DNA of 64,000 bases from Helichrysum umbraculigerum (taxonomy: Eukaryota; Streptophyta; Magnoliopsida; Asterales; Asteraceae). Both the position numbers and the translations under genes were made by a program. The notes beneath the pieces were generated by a model. The model searched no databases, was not told the DNA's origin, and saw only the letters and a list, made by a program, of their open reading frames with translations. Numbering within the stretch: the stretch's first letter is position 1; each line of letters starts with the position of its first letter. Positions 35,622 through 47,575 of this stretch are shown piece by piece. The stretch covers positions 18,066,501-18,130,500 of the forward strand of contig CATIUR010000003.1 in the NCBI GenBank assembly GCA_949592205.1. Reading direction: 5' to 3'.

Positions 35622-38013
35622 TGTCGTGCCCCCGTCCGTCGGTCGGGTTTTTACCCCGAATCGTTGTTCCGACCGCAACAGAGGCGACGAGCAGAGAAGT
35701 TTTAAAAATTTATATTTGCTGGGCTCAAACTATGCAAGCTACCTACCTTGTGGGTAAGGCGGCAAGTATAACTCGAGTGTTGTCCAAAATCGGAACGAAT
35801 TGAATTGAATTGGAACCTACCAAAGATAACTTGACAATAGGATGGGTTTAAAACAAGGTAGGTATGGGTTTTGGTTTTATCTAATCTAAGCTAAAGACAG
35901 AAATTAAAGTGCAGAAAAGTAAACGAGAATATAAGCAGCAGGTAGAGAGTGATTGCTGAAATTTCGACGATTAGGGTTTCGGGATGATATTATATTGATG
36001 ATAGGTGATTACTCTGGTTAAGAATCTTCTAAACGGTCGGTGTAAACACTAGGACCCTACGTCTAGGTGTAACCCTAAAGCATATGTCACTGAATCTTAG
36101 GCTATCCTGATTCTGATCAGATGGGACTGTCTTCAGACCCACCTCACCGTCTTTTTTGGAGACCAAGCGACCCTCTGAATGGGGTTAAGGAATAAGGCGA
36201 CAGTCCACAACACTGACTTTTCTTAACACCTATGTCTATCCAATTTTAACAGAGTAATACTGGTTGTATGCTGAATAAGTTAAACTATCGGTTAAGTAGA
36301 GTTTAGGGGTTTTAAGCATCTGGGAACACAGCCGGCATCCTTGCTTTTATTTCCTAACTCATATTTTATCTGTTTTAGTTCTAATACTTCCGTCATGGAT
36401 TAGACCCTCCTTTGCCATCGGTCGTTCATCCCTAGGCATGCGTACAGTGTATAGTGACCTTATTTTCCACAAATCTAACCCTAGGTATATCTACGGTGTT
36501 TTAAAGACCTATTGTATCTTTACACAACTTTATAACCAGAGATAGTTTAACGGTGTACTATAGCATTTTTACGGCTTAACAAGACATAGACCCGTGTCTG
36601 GAAGGGTTGCTTCCAGGTAATCCACGGTGAGATAGTCCACCGGCATTTCCTTGGCTTCCACGTATTTGTACTCTACCAGCGGTATTTCCAACGCTATACC
36701 AAGTATTCTGACGTGTTATGGCGATCTCACAGTTTCATACAAACAGGAGATAACTGTGTATTCGTAGTTAGGGTTGATCAGATCCTATCCTAAGGCAACA
36801 GTCACGTGAGAGACCAGAAAGGGTGATTAATTAAGTCTACATCCAGGATAAGTCTAAACATGTATGCAGCATAACAACTACCGATCATATATAAGATATA
36901 TTATTAAAACATCATCCCTAATCCTAACATCTACATTCCAACAATCACATATTAATCTAGCTAATCAGCATGGCAACAATCATAAATCGTACTGAAATAA
37001 TATGCAAAGTAAACATTATAACAGTAAGAAAGTAAGATAATATCACCGGATTAGAAGAGTAATACTGAGGATTACAACAATCTGACTTGAATAACCTTGC
37101 TACAGCTTGATTACCCAATTACAACTTTCCTCTACCTCTAACCGCTAACTTATATCTCTCTAGTTCTCCTCTAACTCCTAAGAGTAGTGCTAGAGAGAGA
37201 AACTAGAGAGAGAACTAACTACAAGAATAATTCTCCTCTAACTCCTAAGAGTAGTGCTAGAGAGAGAATTCTAGAGAGAGAAAGAGAAGTATGTGAAATG
37301 AGAGGTGTCTCAAAATGAGAAATGGAGTGAGGTATTTATAGGAGAAGCTAGTTGGTCTTGGTACAAGTCTTGAAGCATGAAATACAAGCATCCAAGCTGC
37401 ATACGGGACCATCGGACCAAGGGGGGGACAAACGGCACCTCACAAGCCACCAGACCCCGTATACGGCACCCCAAGGGCTGTATACGGCACCTAGGGTACC
37501 GTATACGGTACCTAGGGCCAAGGGGGGGGGGGTTGGTGCTTGGTTTGGCCTCTGCTTGTTTCTCGGTTGCTTGGTTCGTCCGTATCTTCTTCGTTTGGGC
37601 TCCGATTTTCCGTTACGCTTCTAATGACACTAAGTTTGCCAAATTTGGAAGTGTTTGACTTTTGCGAGTTACGGATGACGATCAGCGGGCTTCTAGACTA
37701 CACATCTTCTTCGTTCTTCACCCGTTTCTCTTGATTCTTTCACCACCGATGTTAAATTTTCCTATTGAATCATAAAATATGCATTAAGATCTACTTTGAT
37801 AGGATAATCAAGAATGGAATATTTAAGATGATTGTTTTTGCCTCGGTTTGCGTGCAAAATGGATGTTTTTACTGATTTTTGTAGCAAAGCCCGTATTTAG
37901 ACTACCTTGGTGCTTTTTGATGATAAATGATTGTTTTGAATTGTTTTCACCAAAGAATAGTCCAAAAAGTGCGGAAATAAGTACTTAAAAACATGACTTT
38001 TTGGGTCACATCA
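35622..38013 (-). mobile_element. Athila-like element A, 3' LTR (2.39 kb)
   Basis: On the minus strand it starts TGATGTGACCCAAAAAG and ends GGGGGCACGACA. It aligns with the LTR at 54945-60039 after removal of the nested insertion there, but the two differ at many positions, so they belong to different insertions. A TATA box reading TATAAATA on the minus strand is at 37333-37340. The element's 5' LTR is not in the window, so its target duplication (ATAGA at 35617-35621 on this side) cannot be checked. Confidence 0.8.
37455..37520 (-). repeat. GTATAC palindrome array upstream of the TATA box, element A
   Basis: Three CGTATACGG or TGTATACGG units, the last within the 18-bp perfect palindrome GGTACCGTATACGGTACC. 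The array sits about 115-185 bp upstream of the minus-strand TATA box, so in U3. Confidence 0.75.
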
Positions 38014-40332
38014 AGTATCCCACACTTAAGCGTTGCTTGTCCTCAAGCAACACTCAGTTATGTCCCTGTGAAAACATTTTATAGATTTTAGGTGAGTTAG
38101 AGCACCTCCAAAAAGTTACCACTTTGTCATATGGGAAAATTATTTAGAGAACATAGGGAAAGCTAAGATGATCTTTTCAGAAATAAGTTTTGACTTTCCT
38201 AGGCATACTTTCCAAATCTCGTGATCTTGGAGTATACATGACTAGGCGATCTCACTAAAGGTGGTCACTCAATTCACTCAGAGTGTATCGGGTGTCCTAT
38301 CAATCTAGTACAATTGAAATCGCTCAAATAGCCAGTCATGCAGCACTCATCATCATAAGCTTGGTCGAGTATCGGATCTCCACCACTTAAGAAGAGGACG
38401 GCGCTAATTATCCCAAGACATTCGAGTGGGTTGTAATGTTTGTGAGGGTTTTGGGGTATGGATAGTGGTGATTTTTGGTTTAAGGGGTTGCTTATCATGG
38501 GCATTCTAAGAATCATGAAAAACTTATTGGAGAACGGAGAAGATAGCTACTCGTATTTCATCGGATCTTTCTTTGAAAGATTGATACTCTGAAGCACTTT
38601 CGCTTTATTTTCTTTTCTTTCTTTTTCTGCTTTTTATTTTCTTTTCTTTCTTCAGAATTTCTTTGCTAGAGAACCTTCAAGGATATTTTTGATTTTCTTT
38701 CGGAAATCTCTTCTTTCTTATCACAAACTTCTTCGAGTCTTTTCTTCTGGTGCCAATTTTTCGCACCCTTGATTTTCTGATTCTGGTGAACACGGAAGAG
38801 TAGATCAATTCAGAAAGAGATTCTTCAAGATGTTTTTTCATAACCTTAGAAATTCCAAGATAAGTTGTTGGGAATTTGGGAAAAGTGGTTAAAGATATAG
38901 GGTTTTGAAGAAACGAAAGGTTTAGGCTCAAAGGGTTTTTCTAGGCGGATCATCGATACTAAAAATGAGTATCGGAAGGGTTTTGGGCTTGAAAAGGCAT
39001 GTAAGAATGGGTTTAATCCTAAGGAATGTCGAGATCATCTAATTGCACCTATACCGCGTACGGTACTCTCCAATGTGGTCTCGAAACGTATGTCAGGAAC
39101 AAGTTCTAATTTAGAGATACTAGCATCGGCACACACAAGAAATGAACAATGTAGCATTTAAAATGAATGCTTTTAAGGCTCAAAACCTCACTGCAAATTT
39201 TGGGTTTGTATGTGCCTAGCCATGCTCCTTAGATTGTTAATACTTATTTAAGAAATTTCTACCTTAATTTCTCTAATATTCTTGAATAACTAACTCATAT
39301 TAGAAATGGTTCCTCTTCGAAAGAAATCGTAACACAAAAATAGTAGAGCTAATCGGATGGTTTGGCTCATACTTTATTATTTTTGTTTAAAAAGTTTTGA
39401 AAATTTTGAAAACTTGAGGAACATTTTATGAGTAAAGCTATTTGGACATTAAAATCTGTAAAACATCTAATTCAAGGTATTCTATACCTGCTATCCCACA
39501 CTTAGAGGAACATTGTCCCTAATGTTCTCTTGAGTTGAGATTATATTTGAAAATATAATCCCACACTTAGAGTTTGAACATATAGAAAATGTTTCTCAAG
39601 TGTTTTGTTTGGGCTGGAATCCCACACTTAGTGATAAGTTTAGGATAGAGTATAGATTACTTTGCAATCCTAAGCTAACAAAATGAATCAAGTTAAACGA
39701 GGTGAAAGGTAAGAAACTCCCCAGATGATGATTTATCGTTTAGAGGTGAAAGCTGAGGATTCGAAGATCTTCATTAAGAGTGATTCAGCTCCTCATGTCC
39801 TTATCTGGTGCACATCGCTTCTCGTTCATGCTTAGCTTAAGAGTCGATCCATAATGTAAGTGGAAATTCTTATTAGTGAATTTCACACTTTTGTGATTTA
39901 AGATTTGGAGATGATTCTGGCTAAGATGTCTTGGAGTGTGGGTTGAGATTCCACACTTAGATCTTTGAAGAGTCTGCGGTGCTTGTGCGAGTTTCAGAAG
40001 AAGATAGACCAAAGCTCCTCTCCTGAGATGTGTGTAAGTTCCGTGGTCTGCAGTTGTGAATTCCTTGGTTGTATGCCTTTTGACATCACGGTTTTTTTTC
40101 TTGAACGCTCGTCATCTCGTGTGGGCTCATTTCTCATTCATCACACATTCAATCATTTATTCTAAAATAAAGAAACAAACATAATAAGTAACTACGATAA
40201 ACGAAATATAAAGTTTCAACCCTAAAGGTCGAAAAATATCCCAAAAGTTTAACCAAGTGCAAGATAGAGATCACTGTAATCAATATAATACAAAAGTCAG
40301 TGATATGAAATATGAATTATAAGATAAGTAGT
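38014..40332 (-). other. Element A, non-coding region before the 3' LTR
   Basis: On the minus strand this runs from the env-like stop codon to the LTR. It ends with TTGAGGACAAGCAACGC and AAGTGTGGGAT immediately before the LTR, a layout familiar from Athila/Tat elements, where the AAGTGTGGG stretch is the polypurine tract. The same CTAAGTGTGGGAT word recurs upstream at 39492, 39558 and 39619, with a variant at 39948. No ORF is conserved with element B except as shadows. Confidence 0.65.
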
Positions 40333-40846
40333 CTAGAATGGAGGATCCTCTGCTGGTATGTCATCAGGCTGAGCTGGAGGTCCTGCAACTGACTGCTGTC
40401 CGCTAGATACTCTCTGCTCATCTGGAGGTAGTAGTCCTCTCTGAATCAATATCTGCCTGAGAGTCATCGCTGGAAGTGCCATCATATCATCATAACCCTG
40501 TGCGAGCATGTCATCAGTGGTAACACCTGCCGTCTGTAACATATCAAGGTAGAGCTGCCTGAGAGTGCTCTCAGTAGGAACCTGATCTGAGAAGATGGGG
40601 CCCAAATCCAAGTAAGGGCCGATGCTACCAGTGAACAATGCATCGGTACCAATGTAGAGCAGATCTGGTCTGTATGATGTGCTAGCCTCTGGATGCTGAT
40701 CATGGGTCGGAATGGGTACAGTCGGATGAGGCAATGATGCCTGCTGATGGGCTGGTGATGGTATGTGTACTGAGTAGACTCTGGCTATATCAGATGTGGA
40801 TCTGTGAGTGGGTAATGGTACGGAGTAGGTGGTAGGTGTGCGTGGG

Positions 40847-43341
40847 TGTAACAACCGGCAAATTAGGACTAGAATTAGTGCCTAATTCTTTGTTAATACA
40901 TGTAATTAGTTCTGTGTTAGGCTAATTTATGTATCGGATTATATGTTGGTAAATATATACAACTTTGCGATTTGATTTAAATCGTACGCAACTTAAATAG
41001 AATGAAATTCTATTCGATTAACACGGACGTTGGTGAACAAATGTTTATAAACTAAAATAACGCAACGATGACCGAAATGCTATTTTATAATAGTTAGTAA
41101 CTGCCTTGTACTACCTGATTTAAGACTTACGCGATTTAAAGACGAAAGTAATTAAATTTAATTTAAACTGTTAAAGATTTAAGGAAATAATTTAAATAAA
41201 TTATTCAACAAGATTTGTAATTTTATAAAAATAATTAAACGCGTAAAATGGATATTTAACGTTTAGATGACGGAGCAAACGAACACCGCACGAGGAGCGG
41301 AGACAGGAAAATGGGAGGATAACCTCCCATTCCCCACCTTTCTCTTTTCATTTCATCTTTTCCCTCTCTCTCTCCTTCATCTTTTTCTCTCAACTTTCAT
41401 CACCACCAAAACCCACCAAAATCACCAAATAAACATACTAAACGCACCCGGATTTCGTGACTACTTTGGAAGAAAACGTTCACCTTCACACGATCTACAA
41501 CTTCACCTTTTCGGATTTTCAATCCGACACTTTGTAAGTTTCCGACAAATCCCGACATCTCTCGTTTTTGATCATTTTTACTAGTTTATGGTTTTGATAG
41601 GCTTAATATGTTCATATGAGGGTTGGGTAAAAGAATCAGACCAAACGGAAACCCGAAAACATGTTTTTGGCTCGAAATCCGTCGATCAGCCGATAGTGTC
41701 GCATAGATGAACCCAGATATGCGTCACTTATAGCGACACTTCCTTAGTGTCGCTATACTAGTTACCCGACACTACTTAAGTGTCGCCCTATGTCCGATAC
41801 CGACACTTCTTAAGTGTCGCCTGTTACCTTTTGTGATCTTTACCCGTCACTATGATAGTGACGCCTATACTTATACTTACCGACACTTCCTTAGTGCCGC
41901 TAGACCTTATTACCCGACACTTCCGAAGTGTCGCATATTATTGAAACTACCACTTATACGACACTAATCTAGTGCCGCAGCTATCCTAATACCGACACTG
42001 CTTGAGTGCCGCTATGGTTACGGAACCCGTCACTTCTTAAGTGACGCACAACATGTTACACGACACTTCGTTAGTGACGCATGACCCGAATACCCGACAC
42101 TTCACCCGACACTGTCTTAGTGTCGCATGATCAACCTGAGTGACGCTATGAAGTGTCGCATAAAACAGCAGCTTTTCAACTATTTTTACACTAAGTGTCG
42201 AACTTATACAACATCAAATACTTATACCATACGACTTAACAAACATAATAAAACATACTTTCTATTACAATTGCACTAAATTGCGTTACAAATGATAAAC
42301 TTTAATTGTAACAAATCACCAACGGGCCGTATATCTTTTGATACAAACGCGAACAAACCAACATTTAAACACAACGGGATTGTATGAACAACTAGCCTAG
42401 ATGGTCTTGCGAGACATCTACTTACTTAACCTTACGTGTTTAGGCACTAGAAGGTTACGGGTTCGGAGAACCTACTTGATTTACTACTACTTGCTATTTA
42501 CCACTACTCGACTCAGGTGAGTCTTACAGCCCCACTTTTACTGTTTTATACTTTGGGGTGAGATACTTAGCAACTGTTTTACGTATGAACACAATGTACT
42601 GAACTGAAAACATTACTGATTACAAACAAACGCATGAGTTACTTTTATCCACTGAAAGCCTCCTAATCGTAAGTTGTTAGTTATGGTCTTAAGCGCGAGT
42701 ACTAGTAGATGGATCCATTTGGGACTGACAATCCCTGTCTGGGGTGGTAGCGCCACCACGTACTGATTTACACGTAGAAACAGACATATTAGTATTTGTT
42801 ACATATGAGTGTGCGGATAGCACTCACGGGGGTACGTGATATATTCACACTACACGGTTAAGCTTCAACTTATGAGCTCATGGCACTGTACTGATTTACT
42901 GATTTACTTACTTTGCTTGATAGCAATACGGGTACATACTTGTGGTTCATAACACTTACTTATTACTAAACCTGTGAGATTCACCAACCTTTTTGGTTGA
43001 CACTTTTTAGCTTTGTATCTCAGGTACCCTTACGGAGTAGGGTCACTCCAGGATTTCTAGCTAGAGTCGCATGATTTCCAAACTGCATTTAACGGAGATT
43101 CTTTGGCATTATCTTTTGTAACTATGGTTATGTAATAGAATCTCCCGCCACATACGCGGACTCTAGGCTTACATACTTTTTTAAAGAAAACTATATGTTT
43201 TCAAACGATTCAATTTATGAAATGTAACTATTTTACAAACGTCTCATTTAGAGGTCGTTTACTATTAATCTGGTGCTTTGTATATTGATTAGTAACACCC
43301 AATGTATGCTTCCGCAAATCGTTAAATTTGGGGGTGTTACA
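40847..43341 (+). repeat. Tekay 5' LTR (2,495 bp)
   Basis: TGTAACAACCGG ... GGGGTGTTACA. A TATA-like TTTTATAAAA is at 41221-41230, followed by a CT-rich leader with ATG 41267 and a donor-like TTT|GTAAGT near 41535. The hairpin array lies at 41694-42161. It carries an extra gatttact unit near 42895 compared with the 3' LTR. Confidence 0.95.
41694..42161 (+). repeat. CGACAC...GTGTCG hairpin array in the Tekay LTR
   Basis: About a dozen short inverted repeats of the form CGACAC-n7-GTGTCG, for example CGACACTTCCTTAGTGTCGC, are spaced 25-45 bp apart. In two units (near 41850 and 42030) both arms change together to CGTCAC and GTGACG, so pairing is kept. A few units are mismatched in one arm (GTGCCG). 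It lies about 460-930 bp downstream of the TATA-like box, so in the transcribed leader. Confidence 0.88.
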
Positions 43342-43344
43342 GAT

Positions 43345-43356
43345 TGGTATCAGAGC
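43345..43356 (+). other. Primer-binding site of the Tekay element
   Basis: TGGTATCAGAGC, three bases after the 5' LTR, is complementary to the 3' end of plant initiator Met-tRNA, the usual primer of this lineage. Confidence 0.92.
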
Positions 43357-43669
43357 CTAAGGTTGTAGTGAACTAGGTTGCATTTAGTGAGCCTAGACTA
43401 TGACCATTAGGCAGTATCCCTTATTAGGTATAACCGGTTCAGTGATTACATCATACGAGTTTAATTTAACATAGCCTGATCAACTATGTACAATTAAGCA
43501 AAGATGATGTAAGATCTGAAAGGGGTTATGGCTGAACAGGGTACAATAGAAGACTCTGACTTCGAGAGAACCGAGACTTAAACATGTTTATGCTAGACAC
43601 TCAATAGGCTATATTATATAGGAACTATATGAATATAGGCCTCAATCTTACTAACGCTTTGTCTCAGAA

Positions 43670-44155
43670 ATGGCAAACATCCCATCCGATTCATCTCGTT
43701 CTCAATCCGGGTCGCAGAACCCAAGGGTAGCAAGGAGGAACAACAGGTTGCCTCTAGCTGGCCCGTACCCCACTCACTTCACCTTGCCGGCCTTAGCTGC
43801 TAGGGTGAACCGACACGAGCAACGACTTCGCACCATGGATGTCGTGTTGCAGGAAACAAACGAAAACTGGAGACTTACATCACTTGAACGCATCAAACAA
43901 GTCTCTGAGGATCACGAAACCACCGTTAATAATGTGGACGTTCTTTTCAACAAAGTGGTGGAGATAAGCGTGGAAACCGCTCTTTTGAAACACAGACTTG
44001 ATGAGTGTGAACAACGCTCACGGGAAACGGAAGAATATACCCGTGGATTGGTACAACGACTAGCATTAGCAGAAGACAATGCTCGACAAGCCAGCAGACT
44101 TGCAAATACTGTGGATCGTCTCATCGAAATGATGGAGCAGATTAACCTACATTAA
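43670..44155 (+). CDS. Extra ORF between PBS and gag of the Tekay element (161 aa)
   Basis: An intact ORF in the leader between PBS and gag. Residues 1-45 are basic and Ser/Arg-rich (SRSQSGSQNPRVARR), while about 50-158 have heptad-like Leu/Val spacing with many charged residues and almost no Pro, predicting a long coiled coil. It ends before the gag ATG with a 294-bp gap, so it would need its own initiation or processing. No family is recognised. It is not a known Gag, protease or chromodomain. An accessory assembly or RNA-binding protein is conceivable but unproven. Confidence 0.6.
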   Translation: MANIPSDSSRSQSGSQNPRVARRNNRLPLAGPYPTHFTLPALAARVNRHEQRLRTMDVVLQETNENWRLTSLERIKQVSEDHETTVNNVDVLFNKVVEISVETALLKHRLDECEQRSRETEEYTRGLVQRLALAEDNARQASRLANTVDRLIEMMEQINLH

Positions 44156-44449
44156 GACTAGCTTAGTCTTTGTTTTGTAAACTATCCTGTAATCTAGTAA
44201 CTATCTAAGCACTACTCTATGTTCCAGTCGGATGTAACAATTCCCGATGTCTTTTGTAATACATCCGTAGGATGTAACCTTTGAACTCGCATCATCTATC
44301 AAATATTACTTGCTGCTTCGACTCATATTAATTGCCATAATTCTTTTCATAATGATGTTATGTATTACCACCTTTATACATGTACATCTTAAATAAATAC
44401 AACTTTCTTACAAAATCTCATGTATCTTCATTTCTTTTATTGAAGAGTC

Positions 44450-47400
44450 ATGCCGCCAAAGTCAAGACCTTATACTGATGCTCAGATCACGTCACTCATA
44501 ACCCAGGCTGTTACTGAAGCCTTGGCTCGGAATACTCCACCAGGTTCCACAAGAAACAGCGATGCCGCTGAAACCTCTGCTGCTAAACCTTGTTCATACA
44601 AGGATTTTCAAAACTGCAAACCCTTGAGCTTCAAGGGGACCGAAGGAGCCATCGGACTTATCAGATGGTTCGAAAAGATGGAATCCGTTTTCCTCATCAG
44701 CAAATGTGCGGAGGACGACAAAGTCAAATTCTCCACCTGCACCCTCAAAGATGGTGCCCTCTCGTGGTGGAATTCCTATACCCAGTCTGTGAGTATTGAC
44801 ACCGCTTATCTACTCCCTTGGGAGGACCTGAAGAAAATGCTCACTGATGAGTATTGCCCGTCCGAACAACTTCACAAGCTGGACGAAGAGTTCTGGAACT
44901 TAAAAGTACAAGGAACTGATATCGTCGGATACACCACCCGATTCCAACAACTTACTGTTCTTCGCCCAGCTATGGCAGGTACTGGGCCCGACAAGATTAA
45001 GAAATACATCCGCGGCCTCCCGGAACCCGTCCGGGGAAATGTCGCCTCATCAAACCAAACCACCCTTCACGGCGCCATTCGGTTGGCCCATGAACTTCTA
45101 GCTATGAACGAGGACCCAGAACTACCCACTCCATCCTCCAACAGCAATAAACGAAAATGGTCCGACAACCACAACAACCACCAAACCAAGAAACCTGAGA
45201 CCATTAAAGCCTACACCTCCAGTTCTGATGACAAGGGGGCGTACAAGGGAACCAAGCCCTATTGCTCAAAGTGCCAACGACACCACTATGGTTCGTGTCC
45301 CTGTAGCAAGTGTAAGAGATTTGGACACTTGACTAAGGATTGTAGATCAAACACCACTGACACCAACACCTCTGCACCAAAGACTTGTTATGGGTGCAAC
45401 GGTACGGGGCATTTCAAGAAAGACTGCCCGAAGCTGAACAACAACAACAACAGGAATAACAACAATGCTCGAGGAAGAGCTTTTGTGCTGAAATCTGGGG
45501 AAGCCCGTCAAGACCCGAATGTGGTCACGGGTACATTTCTCCTCAACAACTTGACTGCATCTGTGTTATTTGATACTGGTGCTGATAAGAGCTTTATTTC
45601 TGATGAGTTTTATCCTCTACTTGACACCACACCTATTGCCTTAGATTCTAAGTATACAGTAGAATTGGCAAACGGAAAACTTATTGAGGCCGACAGTGTG
45701 ATACCTAATTGCACTTTGAACCTAGCTAACGAGCTCTTTTCCATTGATTTGATACCTGTCGAAATCGGCAGCTTTGACATCATCGTCGGTATGGATTGGT
45801 TGTCCAAGCACCGAGCCGAAATCGTTTGTTTTGAGAAAATTGTACGCATTCCTCTCGTCACCGGTGGAACTTTGAGCATACAAGGGGAGACCGGTGGGAC
45901 GAGAATAAATATCATTTCTTGCATGAAAACCCGAAAATACTTGAGAAAAGGGTACCAGGCAATCCTCGCACACGTTATGGAGAAAAAGTCGGTGGAGAAG
46001 CGACTTGAGGATGTGCCAATTGCTCGAGACTTCCCAGAAGTTTTTCCTGAAGACTTGCCTGGCCTTCCGCCAACTAGACAAGTCGAATTCTCTATTGATC
46101 TTGTGCCCGGCGCAGCACCCGTGGCACGAGCCCCTTACCGACTAGCCCCATCCGAACTTCAGGAGTTGTCTACTCAGTTACAGGAACTCCTGGACAAGGG
46201 ATTTATTCGACCAAGTTCCTCACCTTGGGGAGCTCCGGTCCTGTTTGTGAAAAAGAAAGACGGTTCTTTCCGCATGTGCATCGACTACCGTGAACTCAAC
46301 AAATTAACTGTCAAGAACCGTTACCCACTTCCTCGCATCGATGACCTGTTCGACCAACTTCAGGGGTCGAGTTTCTACTCAAAGATCGATCTACGGTCAG
46401 GTTATCACCAACTCCGAGTTCGTGACGATGACATCCCAAAAACTGCTTTCCGAACTCGATACGGGCATTATGAATTCCAAGTGATGCCATTCGGCTTAAC
46501 CAACGCACCGGCTGTATTCATGGACCTTATGAATCGGGTGTGCAAACCTTACCTTGACAAGTTTGTTATCGTCTTTATCGATGACATCTTGATTTACTCA
46601 CGCACTGAACAAGAACACGCGCAACACCTGAAAACTATCCTAGAGCTGCTCAAACGCGAAGAGTTATACGCCAAATTCTCTAAGTGTGAGTTCTGGATGC
46701 AAACCGTTCAATTCCTTGGACACGTCATTGACAATCAAGGGATTCATGTCGATCCTTCAAAAATCGAAGCCATCAAGTGCTGGCAAGCACCTACAACACC
46801 AACCGAGGTACGCCAATTCTTAGGACTCACCGGATACTACAGGCGGTTCATTGAGAATTTTTCAAAAATAGCCCTACCTCTCACTGCACTGACTCAAAAA
46901 GAAAAGAAGTTCGATTGGACTGACAAACAGGAGTCAGCTTTTCAGCTACTAAAACAGAAACTCTGCAGTGCACCTATTTTATCTTTACCCGAAGGCAACG
47001 ATGACTTCGTGGTATACTGTGATGCTTCACACCAAGGTCTTGGTTGCGTGCTGATGCAACGAGACAAAGTCATCGCTTACGCCTCTCGACAACTCAAGGT
47101 CCACGAAAAGAATTACACAACTCATGACCTAGAGTTGGGAGCTGTTGTATTCGCTCTAAAAATCTGGAGACACTACGTATACGGTACCAAGTGTACAATC
47201 TTTACTGACCATAAAAGTCTCCAACATATCTTCGATCAAAAGGATCTCAACATGAGGCAACGTCGATGGGTCGAGTTGCTCACTGATTATGATTGCGAAA
47301 TTCGCTATCATCCAGGCAAGGCGAATGTTGTCGCCGATGCCTTAAGCCGAAAGGAACGAGTGAAACCACTTCGAGTTCGAGCTCTCGGTATGACCATTCA

Positions 47401-47575
47401 CAACGACCTCATCAATCAAACTCTCACCGCTCAACTCGAAGCACTCAAACCAGAAAACTTGATAAACGAGGCCTTGCGGGGCATGGACAAACAACTTGAA
47501 ACCAAACCTAACGGGGCCAAATACTTCTCGAATCGAATCTGGTTGCAAGTTTTGGGAACCTGCGAGACTTGGTGA
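44450..47575 (+). CDS. Tekay gag-pol, first part (Gag, PR, RT, RNase H)
   Basis: 1,041 codons. Gag capsid-like region about 50-230 (FKGTEGAIGLIRWFEKMESVF, W-rich middle); zinc knuckles CSKCKRFGHLTKDC and CYGCNGTGHFKKDC; protease DTGADKS at about residue 375; reverse transcriptase with the FIDD active site at about 709-712; RNase H YCDASHQGLG at about 858 and TDHKS later; then the connection to integrase. Together these build particles, mature them and copy RNA to DNA. A frameshift near 47545 (net one base lost) ends the frame at 47575, just before the integrase zinc domain. The remainder continues in the ORF at 47569. Confidence 0.93.
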   Translation: MPPKSRPYTDAQITSLITQAVTEALARNTPPGSTRNSDAAETSAAKPCSYKDFQNCKPLSFKGTEGAIGLIRWFEKMESVFLISKCAEDDKVKFSTCTLKDGALSWWNSYTQSVSIDTAYLLPWEDLKKMLTDEYCPSEQLHKLDEEFWNLKVQGTDIVGYTTRFQQLTVLRPAMAGTGPDKIKKYIRGLPEPVRGNVASSNQTTLHGAIRLAHELLAMNEDPELPTPSSNSNKRKWSDNHNNHQTKKPETIKAYTSSSDDKGAYKGTKPYCSKCQRHHYGSCPCSKCKRFGHLTKDCRSNTTDTNTSAPKTCYGCNGTGHFKKDCPKLNNNNNRNNNNARGRAFVLKSGEARQDPNVVTGTFLLNNLTASVLFDTGADKSFISDEFYPLLDTTPIALDSKYTVELANGKLIEADSVIPNCTLNLANELFSIDLIPVEIGSFDIIVGMDWLSKHRAEIVCFEKIVRIPLVTGGTLSIQGETGGTRINIISCMKTRKYLRKGYQAILAHVMEKKSVEKRLEDVPIARDFPEVFPEDLPGLPPTRQVEFSIDLVPGAAPVARAPYRLAPSELQELSTQLQELLDKGFIRPSSSPWGAPVLFVKKKDGSFRMCIDYRELNKLTVKNRYPLPRIDDLFDQLQGSSFYSKIDLRSGYHQLRVRDDDIPKTAFRTRYGHYEFQVMPFGLTNAPAVFMDLMNRVCKPYLDKFVIVFIDDILIYSRTEQEHAQHLKTILELLKREELYAKFSKCEFWMQTVQFLGHVIDNQGIHVDPSKIEAIKCWQAPTTPTEVRQFLGLTGYYRRFIENFSKIALPLTALTQKEKKFDWTDKQESAFQLLKQKLCSAPILSLPEGNDDFVVYCDASHQGLGCVLMQRDKVIAYASRQLKVHEKNYTTHDLELGAVVFALKIWRHYVYGTKCTIFTDHKSLQHIFDQKDLNMRQRRWVELLTDYDCEIRYHPGKANVVADALSRKERVKPLRVRALGMTIHNDLINQTLTAQLEALKPENLINEALRGMDKQLETKPNGAKYFSNRIWLQVLGTCETW

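Noticed and set aside
38274..38931. ORFs of 80-84 codons in element A and similar ones near 61072-62207 in element B
   Set aside because: The frames are not conserved between the two copies although the DNA is similar, so they are not coding.
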